A stretch of DNA of 5,102 nucleotides from the NCBI GenBank assembly GCA_003567615.1, contig PWZC01000403.1, positions 1 through 5,102 of the forward strand. Direction: 5' to 3'. The notes below the pieces were generated by a model. That model made no database searches. It saw only the letters and a program-made list of their open reading frames with translations, and had not been told where the DNA came from. Shown piece by piece: positions 1 through 5,102 of the stretch. Source of the stretch: Gemmatimonadota bacterium. Lineage in GTDB: Bacteria; Gemmatimonadota; Gemmatimonadetes; Longimicrobiales; Gaopeijiaceae. Position numbers and translations under genes: made by a program. Positions within the stretch are counted from its first letter, which is position 1. Each line of letters starts with the position of its first letter.

Positions 1-611
1 AAGCGGACCTGGGAGAACTCGGTCTCCACCAGCCCCGGGTCCACGCTGGAGACGCGGATCCGGGTTCCCACCAGATCCAGGCTCATCCCTTCTGTGAGGG
101 CCTTTACCGCAAACTTGGTGGCGTTGTAGACATTCCCGCCCGGGTAGACCATGTCGCCGGCCGTGCTCCCAATGTGGATCACATGCCCTGAATCCCGGGC
201 CACCATGTGGGGGAGAACAGCCCGGGTCACGTAGAGCAGCCCCTTCACATTGGTGTCGATCATCTCATCCCACCCGTCGACTCGGCCCTCGTGGATGGGG
301 AGGAGATCCCGGGAGAGGCCGGCGTTGTTCACCAGGATATGGGGGATGCGTCCTTCCCGGGCCAGCTCGTCCACCCAGGTCTGGACCTCGGCCTGGTCCC
401 GGACGTCGATCTCGCGACAGCCGACCTCGATCCCATGGTCCCGCTCAAGCTCCCGGGCAAGGGCCTCCAGGCGAGGCAGACGGCGGGCACCGAGCTCCAG
501 GTGACACCCCGCCCCGGCGAAGACCCGGGCGATGGCGGCACCAATCCCAGCCGAAGCTCCGGTGATGAGGACCAGGGAGCCGGAAAGGCGGGACGATGAC
601 TGATCGGGCAT
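1..611 (-). CDS. YdfG-like short-chain dehydrogenase/reductase, NADP-type (3' end outside window)
   Basis: The frame is open from an ATG at 611 to the window edge, giving 203 residues of a protein that is usually about 250. It shows the classical SDR order: cofactor loop TGASAGIG (residues 17-24), an arginine pair R43-R44 at the end of strand 2 that favours NADP(H), NNAG (95-98), N121, catalytic S149 in IGSTAG, Y162 and K166 in YNATK, then DPGLVETEFS (191-200). The segments MIDTN.KGL, TRAVLP, IGSTAG, GGNVY and PGLV.TEFS.VR closely resemble E. coli YdfG, an NADP-dependent 3-hydroxy acid dehydrogenase. The enzyme should be soluble and cytosolic; no signal peptide is seen. The start is supported by an AAGGA sequence 7 bases upstream. 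It follows the ACP gene by 37 bases and is probably last or near-last in the operon. The substrate is unknown: a free 3-hydroxy acid is the family expectation, while reduction of an ACP- or CoA-bound 3-oxoacyl group (FabG-like) is possible from context only. Confidence 0.9.
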   Translation of the reverse strand, partial: MPDQSSSRLSGSLVLITGASAGIGAAIARVFAGAGCHLELGARRLPRLEALARELERDHGIEVGCREIDVRDQAEVQTWVDELAREGRIPHILVNNAGLSRDLLPIHEGRVDGWDEMIDTNVKGLLYVTRAVLPHMVARDSGHVIHIGSTAGDMVYPGGNVYNATKFAVKALTEGMSLDLVGTRIRVSSVDPGLVETEFSQVR

Positions 612-648
612 GGGTGCTTCCTTCGTTGGTTGTTGTCGGAGACGCCCC
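612..648 (-). other. ACP-SDR intergenic gap (37 bases)
   Basis: This is the only non-coding interval in the window. Apart from the ribosome binding site at its SDR-proximal end I see no inverted repeat with a T-run and no convincing promoter, so the SDR gene is read here as part of the same transcript. Confidence 0.55.
617..624 (-). promoter_or_regulatory. Ribosome binding site of the SDR gene
   Basis: On the minus strand GAAGGAAG lies just upstream of the ATG at 611; its AAGGA core (619-623) is 7 bases from the start codon. It supports this start and indicates independent ribosome loading, which is needed because this is the only junction in the cluster where genes do not overlap. Confidence 0.6.
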
Positions 649-909
649 TCACTCCTGCCCGGCCAGGCGCCCCGTCAGGTAGCCCACCATGGCGTCCAGC
701 GTTGTGATCTTCCCGTAATCGGACTCGGGGATCTCCACCCCCAGCGATTCGTGGAAATGGACCATGAGGTTGATGGCATCCACCGAGTCCAGGTCCACCT
801 CTTCCCGGAGGTCGGCCTCCGGGTCCACCTCGTCCACATCCACCTCCGGGGCGATCTGGCGAAAGCCATCCCTGATGGCCGCTCGGACCCGGGTTTCGAT
901 CTCGTTCAC
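649..909 (-). CDS. Stand-alone acyl carrier protein (phosphopantetheine-binding)
   Basis: This encodes an 86-residue acidic protein of normal ACP size. DLDSVDAINLM (39-49) is the phosphopantetheine attachment motif at the start of helix II, with S42 as the expected site for the 4'-phosphopantetheine arm. The following segments LGVEIPESDY (56-65) and KITTLDAMVGYL (67-78) match the usual helix II-III loop and helices III-IV. The protein would carry acyl groups as thioesters in the cytosol once modified by a phosphopantetheinyl transferase, which is not encoded here. The start is a GTG whose first bases overlap the E2 stop codon (GTGA, 906-909), implying translational coupling with E2. A further in-frame Met appears only at residue 49, inside helix II, so GTG is the only sensible start. 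No ketosynthase, acyltransferase or other classical fatty-acid gene is adjacent, so it is unlikely to be the housekeeping AcpP. Its partner is inferred from context to be the E2 or the acyl-CoA synthetase. Confidence 0.92.
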   Translation of the reverse strand: MNEIETRVRAAIRDGFRQIAPEVDVDEVDPEADLREEVDLDSVDAINLMVHFHESLGVEIPESDYGKITTLDAMVGYLTGRLAGQE

Positions 910-2012
910 AGGGCCTCCGGTGTCTGGAGTCGTCGGGCCACCCCGGCAAGGAACAGGCTCCCCCCATGTCCGTCGCCGGCCCGGTGATCGGCGGAGAGGG
1001 TCAGGGTCACAGTACGACGACTTCCCACCATGCCTCTCTCCGCCCAGGGGCGTTCGACCACTGTACCGATCCCCACCATGGCCACCTGGGGGGGGTGGAT
1101 CACCCCGAACACCGCATCCACGCCCCGGTTCCCCAGACTGGTGATGGTGATGGTGGGATCGGTCACCTCGGAGGCCCGAAGGCGCCCGGCTCGGGCCCGC
1201 TGCACCAGATCCCGGATTCCCTCTGTGAGATCTTCGAGGGTGCGGGTGAGGGCGTCGTGGACGGCCGGGGCCACCAGACCGCCCCCTCGAAGTGAGATGG
1301 CAAGTCCCGGGTGGACGCCCTCGCCAGGGCGGAATGCCCCGTTCTCCCAGAAGCCGTTCAGGTCAGGAAACTCTTCCAGGGACCTGGCCACCGCCTTCAC
1401 GTAGAGGGCGGCCAGGAGGATACGCTTCGCCGGCGGTCGGTCCAGGTTCTCCTCTTCGAGCCAGCGAAGGGAGGATTCGAGGGAGATGGTGTGGGCCAGG
1501 TAGTAGTGGGGGATCTCCCGCTTGGATCGAATCATGGCCGCGGCGATGGCCCGCCGCATGGAGGCTTGACGGTGGGCGTCCGAGGGGCCGGCAGCAGGCT
1601 GCTCCGCGGCTTCGACGTCGGCCATGACCACGGCGCCACCGGGCCCGGTCCCTGTAACCTGCGTCAGGTCGATTCCCTTCTCCGCCGCCTGTCGACGAGC
1701 CAGCGGACTGACCCGCCGCCGCGCCTGGGACGGGGGAGATGGAGTAGACTCCGGCGGGTCCGGGACCCTGTCGCCAGCCACTCCCAGCCGCAGGAGTGGC
1801 TCACCCACCGGGACCGTCGTCCCTGGAGGCGCAAGGATCTCGGCGATTTCGGCGTCCTCCCAGATCTCGATGTCGATGGCGCCCTTCTCGGTGTCCACCA
1901 CACCAATGACGTCGCCCCGGCTCACCGTCTGGCCCGGCTCTACGTGCCATTCGACTACGATGCCCGACTCCATCCCCGCGCCCAGCGCCGGCATCAGATA
2001 CATGCCGCTCAT
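906..2012 (-). CDS. Dihydrolipoamide acyltransferase (E2) of a pyruvate-type 2-oxo acid dehydrogenase complex
   Basis: This 368-residue E2 has the full standard architecture in compact form. An N-terminal lipoyl domain (about 1-78) carries DTEKGAIDIEI, with K43 as the lipoylated lysine. A Pro/Ser-rich linker (about 83-98) follows, then a peripheral subunit/E3-binding domain (about 100-136; VSPLARRQAAEKGIDL and GTGPGGAVVMADV). The catalytic domain (about 148-365) contains IPHYYL (167-172), ITSLGNRG (290-297) with S292 at the oxyanion position, and DHRAGDG (342-348) with catalytic H343 and D347. E2 takes the acyl group from E1 on its lipoyl arm and transfers it to an acceptor, CoA in characterised enzymes. 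A single lipoyl domain is at the low end for E2s. The ATG overlaps the E1-beta stop (ATGA), with GAGG 6 bases upstream; its own stop overlaps the ACP start. Acetoin or branched-chain E2 are alternatives; the class is certain, the acyl specificity is not. Confidence 0.95.
   Translation of the reverse strand: MSGMYLMPALGAGMESGIVVEWHVEPGQTVSRGDVIGVVDTEKGAIDIEIWEDAEIAEILAPPGTTVPVGEPLLRLGVAGDRVPDPPESTPSPPSQARRRVSPLARRQAAEKGIDLTQVTGTGPGGAVVMADVEAAEQPAAGPSDAHRQASMRRAIAAAMIRSKREIPHYYLAHTISLESSLRWLEEENLDRPPAKRILLAALYVKAVARSLEEFPDLNGFWENGAFRPGEGVHPGLAISLRGGGLVAPAVHDALTRTLEDLTEGIRDLVQRARAGRLRASEVTDPTITITSLGNRGVDAVFGVIHPPQVAMVGIGTVVERPWAERGMVGSRRTVTLTLSADHRAGDGHGGSLFLAGVARRLQTPEAL
914..918 (-). promoter_or_regulatory. 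Ribosome binding site of the ACP gene (GTG start)
   Basis: GGAGG on the minus strand sits inside the last codons of E2, only 4 bases before the GTG at 909. The spacing is short, but the motif is perfect and, with the GTGA overlap, decides the non-ATG start. Confidence 0.55.
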
Positions 2013-3064
2013 GACTCACCTCTCTCGATCCGGGCCTTGGGGGAAATCCCGGCGTCGGAATCGATCCCTACGTCCACGGCAATCCCGACGTTCCCATTGA
2101 CCAGGTCCCGGGCGGCGCGTACCACATCCGCCACCTGCGGAAGCGCCGCCCGCTCCAGGTGCTCAGGGTAGGGCATCGGCACCTCGACCCCGCAGACCCG
2201 CGCCACGGGAGCGTCCAGTTCGTAGAAGGCGCCCTCCATGATGCGGGCGCTGATCTCCGCCGAGATCCCCCCGCTCCTCCACCCCTCGTCCACAACCACC
2301 GCCCGGTGGGTGCGAGCCACGGACCCCAGGATCGTCTCATCGTCCAGAGGACGGAGGCTCCGAAGATCCACAACCTCGGCGGAGATCCCGTGGGAGGCCA
2401 ACTCATCGGCGGCATCCAGCACCTTGAACAGGCTTCCTCCGTAGGTGATGAGACTCACATCCGTTCCTGGTCGGCGGATGGCTGCTCCCTCGATGGGTAC
2501 CGGCCCCGCGTCATCGGCCAACGCCCCTTCCCGATTGTACAGGAGGACATGTTCGAAGATGAGAACGGGATCCGGGTCCTCCAGGGCGGTCCAGAGCATC
2601 CCCCTGGCGTCTTCCAGGGTGGCAGGGGGGACGATGCGGAGGCCTGGAATGTGGGCGAGCCACCCTTCCAGGCTCCGCGAATGCTGGGCGGCTACCTGCC
2701 TACCGCCCCCGGTGGCCATGCGGATCACCAGGGGGACATGGAAGGCGCCACCGGACATGTGGAGGAGGGTGGCGGCGTTGTTCACGATCTGGTCCAGGGC
2801 CAGGAGGCTGAAATTCACCGTCATGATCTCGACGATGGGGCGCATCCCGCCCAGGGCGGCGCCGATCCCGGCCCCGGTGAACCCCGACTCCGACAGGGGC
2901 GTATCCCGGATCCGTTCCGGGCCGAATTCCTCCAGGAGTCCCTTGCTCACGGCGTAACACCCGCCGTACCACCCCACGTCCTCTCCCATGAGGAAGACGC
3001 GCTCATCCCGGTGCATGGCCTCGCGGATGGCCTCCCGTATGGCTCCCCGATAGCTGGTCTTCAT
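2009..3064 (-). CDS. 2-oxo acid dehydrogenase E1 component, beta subunit (pyruvate dehydrogenase type)
   Basis: This 351-residue protein is the beta half of a heterotetrameric thiamine-diphosphate E1. Visible family landmarks are MGEDVG (26-31), DTPLSESGF (54-62) with E59 as the glutamate expected to contact the thiamine aminopyrimidine, AQHSRSLEGW (126-135) with the conserved H128, HIPGLRIV.PA (138-148), DLRSLRPLD (233-241) for the start of the C-terminal domain, VVVDEGWRSGG (256-266), and MPYPEHLERAALP (297-309). With E1-alpha it decarboxylates a 2-oxo acid and reductively acylates the E2 lipoyl group. Homologues usually end soon after the last helix (about residue 323 here). This one adds roughly 28 residues with a weak three-fold hexapeptide repeat. 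The ATG overlaps the E1-alpha stop (ATGA, 3061-3064) and is preceded by a purine-rich GGAGGGAAGG (3070-3079). Its stop overlaps the E2 start. Confidence 0.95.
   Translation of the reverse strand: MKTSYRGAIREAIREAMHRDERVFLMGEDVGWYGGCYAVSKGLLEEFGPERIRDTPLSESGFTGAGIGAALGGMRPIVEIMTVNFSLLALDQIVNNAATLLHMSGGAFHVPLVIRMATGGGRQVAAQHSRSLEGWLAHIPGLRIVPPATLEDARGMLWTALEDPDPVLIFEHVLLYNREGALADDAGPVPIEGAAIRRPGTDVSLITYGGSLFKVLDAADELASHGISAEVVDLRSLRPLDDETILGSVARTHRAVVVDEGWRSGGISAEISARIMEGAFYELDAPVARVCGVEVPMPYPEHLERAALPQVADVVRAARDLVNGNVGIAVDVGIDSDAGISPKARIERGES
2033..2086 (-). repeat. Imperfect three-copy 18-base repeat in the E1-beta C-terminal tail
   Basis: Three consecutive 18-base units, each beginning GGGAT on the minus strand, encode the hexapeptides GIAVDV, GIDSDA and GISPKA (residues 327-344). 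The copies share the GI start but diverge afterwards, so this is a degenerate repeat. It lies beyond the end of the normal E1-beta fold. Confidence 0.5.
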
Positions 3065-4058
3065 GGCTGCCTTCCCTCCGTCTCACTGTGGACGAAGCGG
3101 GTAAGGTCCTCCACCGCCTCCCACGTCCCGCCCTCGGCAAAGGCGACCGAGGCCTCCACCTCCTCGGCCACCTCCTGCTCCAGCACCTCCATTCCGGCGT
3201 CGTCCAACATCCCTTCGTCCCGCATCCGGCCGGCCAGAAGGGGGATGGGGTCGCGCTTCTTCCACTCGTCCACCTCTTCCCTGGATCGGTACAGCTCCGG
3301 GTCGAACATGGAGTGGGGACGGAACCGATAGGTACGGAACTCCAGGAAGTGAGGCCCGGCCCCGCCCCGAATCGCCTCCACAGCCCGGCGGGTGGACGAT
3401 TCCACTGCCAACACGTCCATGCCGTCCACAGCCCAGGCGGGCATGCCGTACGCCGCCGCCCGAAGCGCCAGGTCCGTCTCGGCCTGGGAGATGCGCAGCG
3501 CCGTGCCCATGGCGTAGAGGTTGTTCTCACAGCAGAAGAGCACCGGGAGGTTCCAGAGGGCCGCCAGGTTCATGGCTTCGTGGAATTCGCCCTCAGCCAC
3601 GGCCCCGTCGCCGAAGTAGCAGGCGGTAATCCGATCCTCTCCCCGCATCCGGGCGGCCAGCGCCAGCCCCACCGCCAGGGGCAGGCCCCCGGCCACGATG
3701 GCGTTCCCTCCGAAGAAGCGCGTCCCGGCATCGAAGAGGTGCATGGATCCGCCTCGGCCTCGGGCACACCCCTCCTGCTTCCCATACATCTCGGCCATGA
3801 CGGCGTCGGTCGGCACGCCGCGAGCCAGGGCCTGGCCATGCTCCCGGTAGGTGGCCACCACCGAATCCCGAGGTTCCAGCACCGGAACCGACCCGGCCGC
3901 CACCGCCTCTTCACCGATGTAGAGGTGGAGGAAGCCGTGGATCTTCCGCTGGGTGTAGAGTTCCGCGCAACGCTCCTCGAAGCGTCGGATCAGGAGCATG
4001 CTCCTGAGGAGACTCCGGGCATGCGGGGCCTCCGGCAGGGGCGGCGACGGAGGGAAGG

Positions 4059-4062
<4 letters not shown>
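3061..4062 (-). CDS. 2-oxo acid dehydrogenase E1 component, alpha subunit (pyruvate dehydrogenase type)
   Basis: This 333-residue protein is the thiamine-diphosphate-binding alpha subunit of E1, of normal family length. Landmarks are FLHLYIGEEA (44-53), YREHG (72-76) with H75, GGSMHLFD (104-111), FGGNAIVAG (117-125), and the thiamine-diphosphate/Mg motif running from GDG (151-153) to NN (180-181). The active-site loop YRFRPHSMFDPELYR (245-259) has H250 and S251, the serine that is a kinase target in mitochondrial enzymes. The HSM.DP loop is the pyruvate/branched-chain pattern; from memory, acetoin-type E1-alpha proteins have a GHFEGD-like loop here, so pyruvate is favoured. The same frame stays open upstream to 4743, but the ATG at 4062 is chosen for three reasons: it has GGAGG 7 bases upstream, it overlaps the synthetase stop as ATGA, and it places the family's conserved region about 20 residues in. 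The upstream extension is a composition-driven shadow of the synthetase gene. Confidence 0.95.
3070..3079 (-). promoter_or_regulatory. Ribosome binding site of E1-beta
   Basis: GGAGGGAAGG on the minus strand, inside the last codons of E1-alpha, ends 5 bases before the ATG at 3064. It supports this start and the ATGA coupling. Confidence 0.55.

Positions 4063-5102
<1,040 letters not shown>

Noticed and set aside
329..967. 212-residue minus-strand frame crossing SDR, ACP and the E2 end
   Set aside because: It overlaps three real genes in a different frame, is Arg/Gly/Pro-rich, and has no domain.
1141..1156. Short gtgatg-type tandem repeat
   Set aside because: It is the complement of alternating Thr/Ile codons encoding a conserved beta strand of the E2 catalytic domain, so codon content explains it.
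1311..2171. 286-residue plus-strand open frame opposite E2
   Set aside because: It is antisense to E2 and its product has no recognisable family pattern.
2159..3331. 390-residue plus-strand open frame across E1-beta and the end of E1-alpha
   Set aside because: It is antisense to two strongly conserved genes, has His/Gly/Pro-rich composition with no recognisable domain, and is typical of the antisense of GC-rich coding DNA.

Overview
This window is a stretch of GC-rich bacterial DNA in which every supportable gene lies on the minus strand. Reading 5'->3' on that strand (right to left in window coordinates), the order is: an AMP-forming acetyl/acyl-CoA synthetase (5' end outside the window), the E1-alpha and E1-beta subunits of a pyruvate-type 2-oxo acid dehydrogenase, a single-lipoyl-domain E2 acyltransferase, a stand-alone acyl carrier protein (ACP), and a YdfG-like short-chain dehydrogenase/reductase (3' end outside the window). 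Nothing in the sequence identifies the host. High GC, strong GGAGG-type ribosome binding sites and tight packing fit many bacterial phyla, so I name none.

Layout: 5102-4059 acyl-CoA synthetase; 4062-3061 E1-alpha; 3064-2009 E1-beta; 2012-906 E2; 909-649 ACP; 611-1 SDR. The first four junctions are all 4-base stop/start overlaps (ATGA three times, GTGA once). Only the ACP-SDR junction has a gap, of 37 bases. There is no non-coding stretch over 300 bases, no RNA gene, no mobile element, no CRISPR array and no convincing internal promoter or terminator. The operon promoter must lie beyond position 5102.

How the genes may work together: E1 decarboxylates a 2-oxo acid (probably pyruvate) on thiamine diphosphate and acylates the E2 lipoyl domain. 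E2 then transfers the acyl group to an acceptor, normally CoA. The synthetase makes acyl-CoA from the free acid, and its conserved WWQTE motif argues for an acetate-sized substrate. The E2 keeps a domain that binds E3, but no E3 (dihydrolipoamide dehydrogenase) gene is visible, so E3 is presumably supplied from elsewhere. The unusual part is the ACP, translationally coupled directly to E2, followed by an oxidoreductase. The main hypothesis offered is that this is a dedicated acyl-supply module in which ACP receives the acyl group made by the dehydrogenase and/or the synthetase, rather than a housekeeping pyruvate dehydrogenase operon.
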